From Bacteroidales bacterium (lineage in GTDB: Bacteria > Bacteroidota > Bacteroidia > Bacteroidales > Tenuifilaceae): a stretch of 54,132 nt of DNA. This document shows, piece after piece, positions 18,291-26,654 of the stretch. Location: positions 15,195 through 69,326 of the forward strand of contig JACABB010000021.1 of NCBI GenBank assembly GCA_013376985.1. Direction: 5' to 3'. Under the pieces are notes generated by a model. That model ran no database searches, was not told the DNA's origin, and saw only the letters and a list, made by a program, of their open reading frames with translations. The position numbers and the translations under genes were made by a program. Each line of letters opens with the position of its first letter. The stretch's first letter is position 1.

Positions 18291-18390
18291 TTATACCCGT
18301 AAAGGACGAAATCGACTGCTTTTAGATTATTTATACCCGATCGGTTGTATTTTTAAATTTATTATTATATTTGTACCCGTAAAGGTATAA
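18291..18390 (+). promoter_or_regulatory. Promoter and triple operator of the HipBST-like operon
   Basis: Three copies of TACCCG-n-GG start at 18294, 18334 and 18374, exactly 40 bp apart. The last, TACCCGTAAAGGTA, is a full palindrome (TACC-n6-GGTA) and lies immediately after a TATATTTG -7 box (18366-18373). This fits autorepression by the HipB-like protein encoded 7 bp further on; known HipB operators are likewise short inverted repeats repeated over the promoter. Confidence 0.65.
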
Positions 18391-18396
18391 TAGAAT

Positions 18397-18828
18397 ATGA
18401 ATAATCTTTCAGCATTTGTCAGATTCCAAAGAAAAAAACTGGGCATTACCCAAGAAGAACTTGCAGCAAAAGCAGGGGTTGGTATTCGTTTTATTCGTGA
18501 GTTAGAGCAAGGTAAAGCAACATTGCAATTGGACAAAGTTGACCAAGTACTTCATTTGTTTGGATTTCAATTGACTCCAAACAAACTGCAGATTGATGCC
18601 TACGATATCTTTTGGAATTATTTCAATAAAGGAGTGAAAATAACTCTTGCCAATAAATTAATTAAATACGGAATAATCATAAATGAGATTATTGACAAAA
18701 AGGAGAATAAAATTTATGCATGGAAATTTGTACCAAACAATAATGCAATACAATATCAGCAAAAGCCCGATGATAAATTAACAGAAACAATAAATCATGC
18801 TGATATAGTAGCAATCGAAAACCAGTAA
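18397..18828 (+). CDS. HipB-like antitoxin, Xre-type repressor with extra C-terminal domain
   Basis: 143 residues. The first ~65 form a lambda-repressor-like helix-turn-helix (FVRFQRKKLGITQEELAAKAGVGIRFIRELEQGKAT), typical of HipB. A C-terminal extension of about 75 residues (YDIFWNYFNKGVKITLANKLIKYG, then IYAWKFVPNN) is not part of classical HipB and I do not recognise it. It should bind the three operator repeats just upstream and, with the two following proteins, form the repressing complex. First gene of a three-gene operon. Confidence 0.86.
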   Translation: MNNLSAFVRFQRKKLGITQEELAAKAGVGIRFIRELEQGKATLQLDKVDQVLHLFGFQLTPNKLQIDAYDIFWNYFNKGVKITLANKLIKYGIIINEIIDKKENKIYAWKFVPNNNAIQYQQKPDDKLTETINHADIVAIENQ

Positions 18829-18837
18829 AATGCTTTT

Positions 18838-19161
18838 ATGAATAAAGGATTAGTTTATAAAAAAGATAAGCTAGCCGGGCTGGTATGGGAAGATGAAAAC
18901 GGGTATTCTTTCCAATACGATAAAGACTACCTGCTAAATCCAATTTATGGAGAAGTAAGCAGGACTTTACCCTTGCGCTCAGAGGTTTTTGCGGACAAAA
19001 ATATGTTGCCATTTTTTGACGGTTTGATACCTGAAGGATGGCTGTTACAAATAGCAATTGATAGCTGGAAGATAAATCCAAGGGACAGAATGAGTTTATT
19101 GTTGACGCTTTGCGAAGATTGCATTGGTGATGTATCTATATTAAACAGCGAAAAGAAATGA
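18838..19161 (+). CDS. HipS-like small subunit (HipA N-terminal subdomain)
   Basis: 107 residues matching only the N-subdomain 1 of HipA (Couple_hipA): GLVWEDENGYSFQYDKDYL, LPLRSEVF, LPFFDGLIPEGWLL and the terminal GDVSIL. In the three-part HipBST systems this separate subunit acts as the antitoxin by binding the kinase. The gene ends in an ATGA overlap with the kinase gene, giving coupled translation. Not a truncated relic: it ends exactly where the subdomain ends, and the kinase lacks this part. Confidence 0.85.
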   Translation: MNKGLVYKKDKLAGLVWEDENGYSFQYDKDYLLNPIYGEVSRTLPLRSEVFADKNMLPFFDGLIPEGWLLQIAIDSWKINPRDRMSLLLTLCEDCIGDVSILNSEKK

Positions 19162-20093
19162 ACTGCTTACTTTGCTATAACCCTCTGATGTCAGAAGAAC
19201 TTGACTATCACTCAAAGTGCATAAAGAAGGTTTTTGGATTGAAGCAGATGCCTGAGTTTGATATAGAAGAAAAAAAATTAAGTGATTATGCAAAGAGAAT
19301 CGTTGGTGCAAATAATGCTATAACTGGTGTGCAGCCGAAATTGAGTTTGTGGTTAGAAAAAAACGGCAAGGATATACGCTTTACAATTGTTGATGATAAA
19401 AGTGATTACATCATTAAGCCACAAAGTGAAACATACCTAGCGTTGCCAGAAAACGAAGATTTGTGCATGCATCTTGCAGAAGCTGTAGGGCTTGAAGTAG
19501 CAACGCACGGTTTAGTAAGATTGGGGAGTGGTAACCTTGCATATATTACAAAGCGGTTTGACAGAGATGGAACGCTCAAAATTGCAAGCGAAGATTTATG
19601 CCAACTCACTGAAAATCTGACTGAACATAAATACAGAGGAAGTTATGAAAAAGCAGGCCAAGCCATAAGACAATTCTCAACTCAATCTGGTTTAGACCTG
19701 TTACATTATTATAAACTTATTTTATTCTGTTTCATTACCGGAAATGCCGATATGCACTTAAAAAATTTTTCAATGCTAGAAGGCAAGGATGGAGCATTTT
19801 GTTTAAGTCCTGCTTACGACTTAGTTAGCACATATCTTGTAATAAAGAATGAGCCCGAGCAAATGAGTTTGAATATAAATGGTAAGAAAAACAAACTTTC
19901 CAAAAAAGATTTTGATATTTTAGGTTCAAGTTTGCAACTGAATGAAAAGCAAATTAAGAACTGCTACAAATCTTTTGCTGACAATTTTAATAAAATGCTA
20001 TGGTGGATTGATAGTTCGTTTTTACCCATTGAACATAAAGACTTACTAAAAAAAATAGTTTCAATAAGAATTAACTTACTAAATCCAAAATGA
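19158..20093 (+). CDS. HipT-like Ser/Thr kinase toxin (HipA C-terminal part)
   Basis: 311 residues covering the HipA kinase without its N-subdomain 1. The catalytic GNADMHLKN lies at 195-203 (Asp198), the metal-binding Asp221 in PAYDLVST, and the glycine-rich loop ITGVQPKL at 55-62, the region that is autophosphorylated in HipA/HipT. The N-terminus has a possible zinc knuckle (C3, C6, H18, C21), common in Bacteroidota members. Known HipA and HipT kinases phosphorylate aminoacyl-tRNA synthetases (Glu-tRNA or Trp-tRNA synthetase); the target here is unknown. It overlaps the HipS-like gene by 4 bp. Confidence 0.9.
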   Translation: MNCLLCYNPLMSEELDYHSKCIKKVFGLKQMPEFDIEEKKLSDYAKRIVGANNAITGVQPKLSLWLEKNGKDIRFTIVDDKSDYIIKPQSETYLALPENEDLCMHLAEAVGLEVATHGLVRLGSGNLAYITKRFDRDGTLKIASEDLCQLTENLTEHKYRGSYEKAGQAIRQFSTQSGLDLLHYYKLILFCFITGNADMHLKNFSMLEGKDGAFCLSPAYDLVSTYLVIKNEPEQMSLNINGKKNKLSKKDFDILGSSLQLNEKQIKNCYKSFADNFNKMLWWIDSSFLPIEHKDLLKKIVSIRINLLNPK

Positions 20094-20113
20094 TAATGCA
20101 AAAGCAAACCAGC

Positions 20114-20232
20114 GGCTAACACACAATATAGCCAATAAGGGTTTCAGTGATATGCGAAGGTTTGTAGTCCGCTTCAAATTTTTGTGTACCTTGACAGGAG
20201 ATCGCCCGCACCCATATTGTCAACCGTTGACA
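20114..20232 (+). repeat. Possible attC-like site, divergent type, site 3
   Basis: About 119 bp from GGCTAAC (20114-20120) to GTTGACA (20226-20232), beginning 20 bp after the kinase stop codon. ACAATAT and GGG on the left pair with ATATTGT and CCC on the right, but the arms are weaker than in other sites and the CGTGGGA centre is missing. Placement fits a cassette end; sequence support is moderate. Confidence 0.4.
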
Positions 20233-20586
20233 ATGCGCAGATAAATAAAAACCCTTGACTTTGAAGTATAATTTTTCTGCTTTTGTATGTAAATAAGTGC
20301 GATATGGAAACAAAATTAACGTTACGATTAAACAAATTCCAAATTATTATAAAACAAAATCAACATACATATCAATAATCGCAAATTGCGATAGTTTAAC
20401 TGTGAATTGAAAGCTAGCTGGTGCGGAATTAGAACCGAGCAAAGGAAGTTCAGCGAGGCTAATCCTTGGCAGAGTAGTAAATAATATTTAATAGTAAATA
20501 AAGATGAACCTAATCATAACAAATCCAAGCCAATCCTCCGTGCGAGAGGGTTACCAACCATTATATTACCAAACATTTAACATAAA
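20233..20586. other. Gene-free stretch containing a palindrome copy
   Basis: No gene. It holds the palindrome ATCGCAAATTGCGAT at 20378-20392 (copy 2 of eight) and AT-rich DNA. The sequence CGTGCGAGAGGGTTACCAACC lies just before the hydrolase gene, and GGTTGGTAACCCC occurs just after that gene (about 22109), so the gene may sit between a short inverted repeat. Confidence 0.5.
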
Positions 20587-22104
20587 ATGAAAAAATTATT
20601 ATTCTTCCTTACAATTTCCTTAATAATAACATCGAAAATAAGTATTGGTCAGCAAAAGGGGTTAAATGATAGCCTTTATAAACAATTTCAATTAGAACAG
20701 GAGGCAATTAATCAATCCTTTGCTGCTTATTTCTTCCCAAATTATAATAAGTTATACTCCTTAAATGAACAAGGTTTTATTTCAAAGGTGGATTCTTTAA
20801 GAAATATCTTTACGGAACAAATAAGATTGTTTGAAATAAAAAATCCACAATTTGATAAATCTATAATCCTTAAAGAATCAAAGGATATTCATTACTCTTT
20901 CGATAAATTTCTGCTTGATTACCCATACTTTCATGAGAGTTATACTGGGGAAAAAACCTTACCGAATGGGCTGATTGATCAAAAAATTAATGAAAATATT
21001 AAAAAGTTTAATAATCCAGAGTTGCTGCAAATTGAAAGTTTTAAAGCTTACCTAAAGGCTTTTTTATATTTTCAATCTAGTATTGAACTTAAAAAATCTA
21101 GCTACAAAAAGCTCGATAACCAGCAACTACAGGCAACACTGAATCTGATTCCAAAGTATTTTTCGAATCAAACTGTAGCTGATTATTTAAGATTTAATTA
21201 TCTATATAATCACATTGATAATTTCGGGATAAAAAACCTTGAAAATACTTATCAAACTTTTATTGCTACATGCAAGGACACATCTTACGTTAATAAAATT
21301 AGGGCATTATATACAGACGATGAGCGAGGAAGAGAAGATCATCTAATTAAAATATATAAAACGGTTGATGATTTCAATTTGGAAATACATCTGTTTTTGC
21401 CTAAAAACGATGATTTGAATAAAAAAAGACCTGTAATAGTCTATTTTTCTGGCGGTAGCTGGTCGGAGGGAAAGCCTGATTGGAATTTTTATGCCTGTCA
21501 GAGCTATGCGAAGAAAGGATGGGTTGGTGTTGCTGTTGAATTCAGATTGGCGTATAGACAAGGGACGCTCCCTTTTGAGTCGGTTATGGATGCAAAATCG
21601 GCTATTCGCTGGTTACGGCAACATGCCAATGAATATAATATCGATACAAACCGAATTGTAGCATCAGGAAATAGCGCTGGAGGTCATTTAGTTCTGGCAA
21701 CAGCATTAGCCAATAAATGGAATGAAAAAACAGATGATTTACGGTATAGCCCTATTCCTAGTGTGTTGATGGTTATCTCGGGAGTATTCGATTTGAATGA
21801 TGATAATACTAGTTGGATAAAAAAGGGGTTAAAGGAAAGAAATCTTGATGAAAATCTAGTTAAAGAAATATCGCCTAATTATTTAATAAAAAAAGGGTTA
21901 CCCCCAACATTAATAATTCATGGAACACAGGATAGAAATGTTCCATTCTCTACTGCCGATCAGTTTGTAAAAAAGATGACAGAGGCAGGGAATAGCATTG
22001 AATTTCATCCATTAGACGGAGCGCATCACTTTATTTGGTATGGACAATACGGGGAACAGGTTTCAGAGATAAAAAGAAAGTTTTTAGAAAGGTTGGGGTA
22101 TTAA
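20587..22104 (+). CDS. Secreted alpha/beta hydrolase, BD-FAE-like carboxylesterase
   Basis: 505 residues with a signal peptide (ends KISIGQ). An N-terminal helical domain (about 25-230) of unknown role precedes an alpha/beta hydrolase domain. The oxyanion region is VYFSGGSWSEGK, the nucleophile elbow GNSAGGH (Ser near 362), the acid GTQDRNVP and the catalytic His in DGAHHF. This arrangement is found in acetyl and feruloyl esterases and related peptidase-like enzymes; the substrate is unknown. The gene is monocistronic, flanked by a short inverted repeat GGTTACCAACC/GGTTGGTAACC. Confidence 0.88.
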   Translation: MKKLLFFLTISLIITSKISIGQQKGLNDSLYKQFQLEQEAINQSFAAYFFPNYNKLYSLNEQGFISKVDSLRNIFTEQIRLFEIKNPQFDKSIILKESKDIHYSFDKFLLDYPYFHESYTGEKTLPNGLIDQKINENIKKFNNPELLQIESFKAYLKAFLYFQSSIELKKSSYKKLDNQQLQATLNLIPKYFSNQTVADYLRFNYLYNHIDNFGIKNLENTYQTFIATCKDTSYVNKIRALYTDDERGREDHLIKIYKTVDDFNLEIHLFLPKNDDLNKKRPVIVYFSGGSWSEGKPDWNFYACQSYAKKGWVGVAVEFRLAYRQGTLPFESVMDAKSAIRWLRQHANEYNIDTNRIVASGNSAGGHLVLATALANKWNEKTDDLRYSPIPSVLMVISGVFDLNDDNTSWIKKGLKERNLDENLVKEISPNYLIKKGLPPTLIIHGTQDRNVPFSTADQFVKKMTEAGNSIEFHPLDGAHHFIWYGQYGEQVSEIKRKFLERLGY

Positions 22105-22166
22105 AAATATGGTTGGTAACCCCGCTAAATTGGATTTTCAATTCACAACAATAAACACTCTTCACC

Positions 22167-22580
22167 ATGGATAAAAGCATATTTACAGATAAAAACTCGA
22201 CTCCAAGTAATGATGATTTGAAAGAATCATTAGGTGATACATACCAATTATGGCAGTTGATTAAAGATTATGTAATTTCAAAATATTCAAAAGGAATTGA
22301 GGAGTGGAATTGCTCAAATTATGGATGGAGTTTTAGAATAAAAGATAAGAAGCGAGCAATAATATATCTTTTACCAAGGGATGAATTCTTCAAAGTTGCA
22401 TTTGTATTCGGACAAAAAGCAACGGATATAATAATGCAAAGCCAAATTTCACAGGCAATTAAAGCAGAACTCAGCGCAGCAAAAGTTTATGCCGAAGGGC
22501 GTGGAATTCGCATTGATATTAAAAATGATAATATAATAGCTGATATAAGGAAATTAATTGATGTTAAAATGGCTAATTGA
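22167..22580 (+). CDS. DUF3788-like protein
   Basis: 137 residues. The pattern EEWNCSNYGWSFRIKDKKRAIIYLLP, FFKVAFVFGQKA and the C-terminal AEGRGIRIDI is that of DUF3788 proteins, small cytoplasmic proteins of the YdhG/DUF1801-like fold with no assigned function. No signal peptide. It stands between the secreted hydrolase and an outer-membrane-like protein; spacing is loose, and co-transcription with the next gene (52 bp gap) is possible. Confidence 0.75.
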   Translation: MDKSIFTDKNSTPSNDDLKESLGDTYQLWQLIKDYVISKYSKGIEEWNCSNYGWSFRIKDKKRAIIYLLPRDEFFKVAFVFGQKATDIIMQSQISQAIKAELSAAKVYAEGRGIRIDIKNDNIIADIRKLIDVKMAN

Positions 22581-22632
22581 TAATGTATATCGATAAATTT
22601 AGCAAATTTGGCTGGACAAAACTTCTGAGATA

Positions 22633-23232
22633 ATGAAAAGAATATCTTTTACTTTGATGTTTTCATTAATAATTGCTTGCTCCTTTTCTCAAGGAATTTT
22701 CAAACAATCGCAGAAAGGTTTTAATATAAGCTCTGAAATTGGAAATTATGGAATTTACTTGTTCCCGAATTTAACACTTGATATCAAAAAACATACTATT
22801 GCATGTGGCCCTACTTTTATTATTTATCCGGGTTATTACTTAGTTAACAAGCCCAATAAAGCAATTAATCCCAAGCAGAAAGGGTTTTATGGCTGTCATT
22901 TATTTTATCAATACAACTTTCGACCTGAGAGAGGGTTTGATTTTTTTGTCCAAACAAATTTAATTTATGAGAATATTGAATTAATGAACTACGGTATTAC
23001 TTCAACAAATATTGTTCTCGAATGGAAATCAAGAGATGTAAATATCATTCAAACTTTTGGAATTGGCGGAAAAATCAATTTCTCGAAAAAAATGTATTTT
23101 AATACAAGCATCGATTTTGGATTTTATTACATGAATAAGCACGATGAAAATCCTTACTATTCAAGCCAATCTGAAGATCATCCTTTCAACATCGCAGGAA
23201 TAATAAGAATTGGATGTGGATACAAATTTTGA
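22633..23232 (+). CDS. Small outer-membrane beta-barrel-like protein
   Basis: 199 residues. A signal peptide (ends SFSQ) is followed by alternating hydrophobic/polar strands with aromatic girdle residues (GCHLFYQYNFRPERGFDFFVQTNLIYENIE) and a final strand ending in Phe (IIRIGCGYKF), the usual outer-membrane insertion signal. It looks like an 8-strand barrel of the outer-membrane-beta-barrel families common in Bacteroidota. No specific function is visible. The exported nucleosidase gene follows 77 bp later. Confidence 0.68.
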   Translation: MKRISFTLMFSLIIACSFSQGIFKQSQKGFNISSEIGNYGIYLFPNLTLDIKKHTIACGPTFIIYPGYYLVNKPNKAINPKQKGFYGCHLFYQYNFRPERGFDFFVQTNLIYENIELMNYGITSTNIVLEWKSRDVNIIQTFGIGGKINFSKKMYFNTSIDFGFYYMNKHDENPYYSSQSEDHPFNIAGIIRIGCGYKF

Positions 23233-23309
23233 ACCAAGGCTTATTTACTATTAAATATTATTCCTTCTTAAATCAATGCTTAAATTTGCATAAAATAGCC
23301 AAAGTAATA

Positions 23310-24062
23310 ATGAGAAAACTTATTTTGATTTTTACAATTCTGGCTCTGATTTTTACATCATCATGTGTTAGAAAAAACAGGTATGCTGTTATTGTCTCAG
23401 CCAACATGGAATGGAAAGCATTGAAGAAGTTTTACCCAAACGAGAATTGCCAAAAATCACCTTGGGGAGAATATTTCTACAAGAAAATCAATGATCAAAA
23501 TGTACTGTTTTTTCACGAGGGTTGGGGCAAGGTTGCGGCGGCTGGGGCAACTCAATATGTTATTGATACATATAAACCCGAAATCATAATAAATCTAGGA
23601 ACTTGTGGCGGATTTGAGGGAGAGGTTAAACAATTTGACATTATTTTAGCCGATAAGACCGTAATTTATGATATCAGCGAAGCAATGGGCGATTCCAAGG
23701 AGGCAATTGCCGATTATACAACTCAAATTGACTTAACATGGTTAGGTAGTAACTTCCCATCAAAAGTTATTAAAACCGTATTGATCTCTGCCGATAGAGA
23801 TTTAAGAATCAATGAAATTGAGCAATTAGAGAAGGATTATAATGCTGTTGCAGGCGATTGGGAAACGGGGGCAATTGCTTACGTGGCAAATCGGAATAAT
23901 AAAAAATTATTGATTTTAAGGGGTGTAACCGATTTGGTGAGCACTCAACAAGGCGAAGCCTATGGAAACTTTGATTTGTTTGTTCAAAGGGCTGATACTG
24001 TTATGCAAAAATTATTGACAGATCTACCCAAATGGATTAATTATATTGATAATCAAAAATAG
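23310..24062 (+). CDS. Lipoprotein of the nucleoside phosphorylase / MTA-SAH nucleosidase family
   Basis: 250 residues. The ATG at 23310 gives a lipoprotein signal (LIFTSSC), so the enzyme should be anchored in a membrane facing the periplasm. The body is the PNP/UDP phosphorylase fold: NLGTCGGFEG (substrate loop), VAGDWETGAIAYV (the ME-like region that binds ribose; here W-E-T-G) and LRGVTDLVS with the catalytic Asp. Cytosolic relatives split methylthioadenosine, S-adenosylhomocysteine or nucleosides. An exported version suggests salvage of external nucleosides. The stop codon is followed after 1 bp by the HEAT-repeat gene, so the two are co-transcribed. Confidence 0.82.
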   Translation: MRKLILIFTILALIFTSSCVRKNRYAVIVSANMEWKALKKFYPNENCQKSPWGEYFYKKINDQNVLFFHEGWGKVAAAGATQYVIDTYKPEIIINLGTCGGFEGEVKQFDIILADKTVIYDISEAMGDSKEAIADYTTQIDLTWLGSNFPSKVIKTVLISADRDLRINEIEQLEKDYNAVAGDWETGAIAYVANRNNKKLLILRGVTDLVSTQQGEAYGNFDLFVQRADTVMQKLLTDLPKWINYIDNQK

Positions 24063-24063
24063 T

Positions 24064-24687
24064 ATGAAAGCATTAGATTTAATTGCAACAAGTTTAAACA
24101 GACGCGATGATGAAGCAAATCAGGCGTTAGCGGTTGAAATAATCAAATCGAAGCGTAACGATTGGGTTAAAGAACTTGTTGAAAACCTGAAACATAAGGA
24201 TAAGAATATTCAGAGCGATTGTATTAAGGTTCTTTATGAAATTGGAGAACGCGGCTCAGCCGAGATGATAGCACCCTACTATAAAGAATTTGGTGAGATT
24301 TTAAACTCAAAAAACAATAGGTTAATTTGGGGCACAATGACCGCTTTGGATATGATTACGCTGATTAACCCAAAAGGGATTTATGATTTGCTGCCACAGA
24401 TTATTTCTGCAATTGATAAAGGCTCAGTAATTACGATTGATCACGGGGTTGGAATCTTAGCAAAATTGGCGAGTATTGCGGATTATACCGATACCGCTTT
24501 CCCATTACTGGTTGAGCAATTAAAAAAATGTCCATTCAAACAGCTACCCATGTATGCCGAAAAATCTGTAATTGCTATTAATTCTAATAACCAAAAGCAA
24601 TTTATCGATTTGATACAATCAAGAATTCCAGAAATGGACAAAGATTCTCAACGGATAAGGCTAAATAAGGTGTTGAAAAAACTATAA
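24064..24687 (+). CDS. HEAT-repeat protein
   Basis: 207 residues made of about five helical pairs with HEAT-like spacing (KSKRNDWVKELVENLKHKDKNI, SDCIKVLYEIGERGSAEMI, NRLIWGTMTALDMI, ITIDHGVGILAKLASIADYTDTAFPLL). No signal peptide; probably a cytoplasmic scaffold or binding protein. The ATG at 24064 directly after the upstream stop codon indicates an operon with the nucleosidase lipoprotein, although the two proteins would be in different compartments. Function unknown. Confidence 0.78.
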   Translation: MKALDLIATSLNRRDDEANQALAVEIIKSKRNDWVKELVENLKHKDKNIQSDCIKVLYEIGERGSAEMIAPYYKEFGEILNSKNNRLIWGTMTALDMITLINPKGIYDLLPQIISAIDKGSVITIDHGVGILAKLASIADYTDTAFPLLVEQLKKCPFKQLPMYAEKSVIAINSNNQKQFIDLIQSRIPEMDKDSQRIRLNKVLKKL

Positions 24688-24717
24688 TAGATTTTTTATA
24701 ACTTAAACATTATCAAA

Positions 24718-25182
24718 ATGAAAATTATAATCATAGTAATGTTGATGGCTGTATTGTCCATCACTAATACCCTTGCTCAAAAAATTAATGAAGAAAAAGT
24801 TCCTGCGGCAGTTATGAGAACTTTTAAAGCAAAATTTCCAACGGCTGAAAAGGTGAAATGGAGCATGGAAAACGCCAAAGAGTATGAAGCCGAGTTCAAG
24901 GTAGGTAAAGTAGAGCAATCTGCTAATTTTTCAGAGGATGGAAAATGGCTCGAAACGGAGGCTGAAATAAGCAAATCTCAGCTGCCACAGGCTGTAATTG
25001 ATGCGATCATTAAAAAGTATCCAAATTGTAAAATTGAGGAGGTTGAGCAGGCATCAAGCCCAGAGAATAGCCTATTTTATGGCGTTACCATTAAGTTTAA
25101 CGGTAAAAAATTTGATATCGACCTTAAAGCAACAGGAGAGATTATAATGGATGTTGAGATTAAGGGGGATGAGAAAGATTAA
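24718..25182 (+). CDS. Secreted PepSY-like (DUF2874) protein
   Basis: 154 residues. A signal peptide (ends TNTLAQ) is followed by a PepSY-like repeat: VPAAVMRTFKAKFPTAEKVKW, then EAEFKVGKVEQSANFSEDGKWLETE, and a second unit LPQAVIDAIIKKYPNCKIEEVE. This fold is common in Bacteroidota periplasmic proteins and in beta-lactamase-inhibitor-like proteins; a ligand is not known. A hairpin repeat follows 13 bp after the stop codon. Confidence 0.85.
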   Translation: MKIIIIVMLMAVLSITNTLAQKINEEKVPAAVMRTFKAKFPTAEKVKWSMENAKEYEAEFKVGKVEQSANFSEDGKWLETEAEISKSQLPQAVIDAIIKKYPNCKIEEVEQASSPENSLFYGVTIKFNGKKFDIDLKATGEIIMDVEIKGDEKD

Positions 25183-25194
25183 GCACCTGATTTT

Positions 25195-25271
25195 TTAACA
25201 CAGAGACACAAAGGCACAGAGTAGTATCTGTTAAGAGTTATATTTCTGTGTCTCAGTGCCTCTGTGTTTAA
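25195..25271. repeat. Intergenic hairpin of CACAGAG words
   Basis: The left arm TTAACACAGAGACACAAAGG (25195 on) pairs with the right arm that ends CTCAGTGCCTCTGTGTTTAA (25271). The arms are made of imperfect CACAGAG/CACAAAG words. Same architecture as the repeats at 2486 and 12313. It may end transcription of the PepSY gene. Confidence 0.65.
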
Positions 25272-25370
25272 TCTTTTTGTTATACAACCTTGTTCCTAAA
25301 TCTTTTATATTTACCTTCTCAAAGCCACAAGTTTTTTACTTTTCAATTGTCATAAATATTTGATACAAAT

Positions 25371-26651
25371 ATGATGAAGAAACCATTTCTAGTTTTATTC
25401 TGTATATTAATCACACTCACCATTGCAGCTCAGCAGCGAGATCTTTCATACTATCAAAGTGCAGCAAATACAAATAGTCCTGAGATAAAGGAAAATATCA
25501 ACCTACAAAAGTTTTCACTCTTTCAGAGCGATTTAATTAAGGCTCAAAATCAAAAACCTCAAATCAATTTCACCGCCGATTACCTATTCGCCCCGTTCCT
25601 TTTCAATAACGGGAAGTTTATGTCTATCACCGGAAATCCTGACGGTAAGGCTTTCGGATATGATGCTGCTTTAACCGATGGCGGATTGTATGCAGCGCAG
25701 CTAAGCGTCACAAAATCACTTTTTAATAAAAAAACTATTAATGCTCTGCTCGATCAGAATCGGTATGAGAATGAATCGCTAAAAATCAATCAAACTCAGC
25801 TACAGCACGATTTAGCAAAGAGTGTAAGCGATGCTTACATTTCCGTTTATCAGGCTCAGCAGCAGAAGGATTATTTGAAAGGAGCAATTGCTGCGATAAT
25901 GGATCGGTTAGGAATTCTAGAAACCTTGGTGAAAAAGGATTTGATGAAACAAAGCGATTACCTACAGCTCGAGATTGAATTAAACAGTAAGCACTTTGAG
26001 TTAAAACAACAGCAAAGCACTCTTCTGGCTGCTATTTCTCAGCTAAATAGTTTATGCGGGATAAACGATACCACTGTTTATCGCTTTTCTGCACCGTTGA
26101 TTAATAGGAGCATTCTTGTAGAAAAATACTTTTTTGAAGGGAAATATGCGAATGATAGTTTGAGCATCCTTGCACAACAAGTTGTATCGAACTCAAAATA
26201 CAAACCACAGCTGAATGTGTTTGGAAATACTGGGTTGAATTCTACTCAGGCATCTAATATTCCTCATAATCTGGGCGTAACAGCTGGGTTTCACCTCAAT
26301 ATTCCTATTTACGACGGACATCAAAAAAGGATTATCGAAAGTCAGAATAGAATTCTGCTCGAGAATTCGCGAATCTACCGGAATTCGTACGCTTGCAAAA
26401 TTCAGAATGAGTTGGCTTTAATCGATAAGCAAATTGGGACAGAAAAGGAATCGCTTGCTTTGCTTGAAATGCAACTTAGTAAAATGCAAACCCTCATAAA
26501 TATTTATGAGAGTAAACTTTCTATTGGTCAGATTTCGGTTATGGAGTACATCGTTGCTTTACAGGATTACTCACAGGCAGTGCAAAACAAGTTGCAGTTG
26601 GAAACGAACATGTGGCTACTAATCAATCAATATAACTATTTAAACTGGTAG
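25371..26651 (+). CDS. TolC family outer-membrane efflux protein
   Basis: 426 residues with a signal peptide (ends TIAAQ) and two long coiled-coil regions typical of OEP repeats (LSVTKSLFNKKTINALLDQNRYENESLKINQTQL at first, QIGTEKESLALLEMQLSKMQTLINIYESKLSIGQIS in the second half). It should form the outer-membrane channel and periplasmic tunnel of the pump encoded by the next two genes. The adaptor gene starts 3 bp after its stop codon. Confidence 0.92.
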   Translation: MMKKPFLVLFCILITLTIAAQQRDLSYYQSAANTNSPEIKENINLQKFSLFQSDLIKAQNQKPQINFTADYLFAPFLFNNGKFMSITGNPDGKAFGYDAALTDGGLYAAQLSVTKSLFNKKTINALLDQNRYENESLKINQTQLQHDLAKSVSDAYISVYQAQQQKDYLKGAIAAIMDRLGILETLVKKDLMKQSDYLQLEIELNSKHFELKQQQSTLLAAISQLNSLCGINDTTVYRFSAPLINRSILVEKYFFEGKYANDSLSILAQQVVSNSKYKPQLNVFGNTGLNSTQASNIPHNLGVTAGFHLNIPIYDGHQKRIIESQNRILLENSRIYRNSYACKIQNELALIDKQIGTEKESLALLEMQLSKMQTLINIYESKLSIGQISVMEYIVALQDYSQAVQNKLQLETNMWLLINQYNYLNW

Positions 26652-26654
26652 ATA

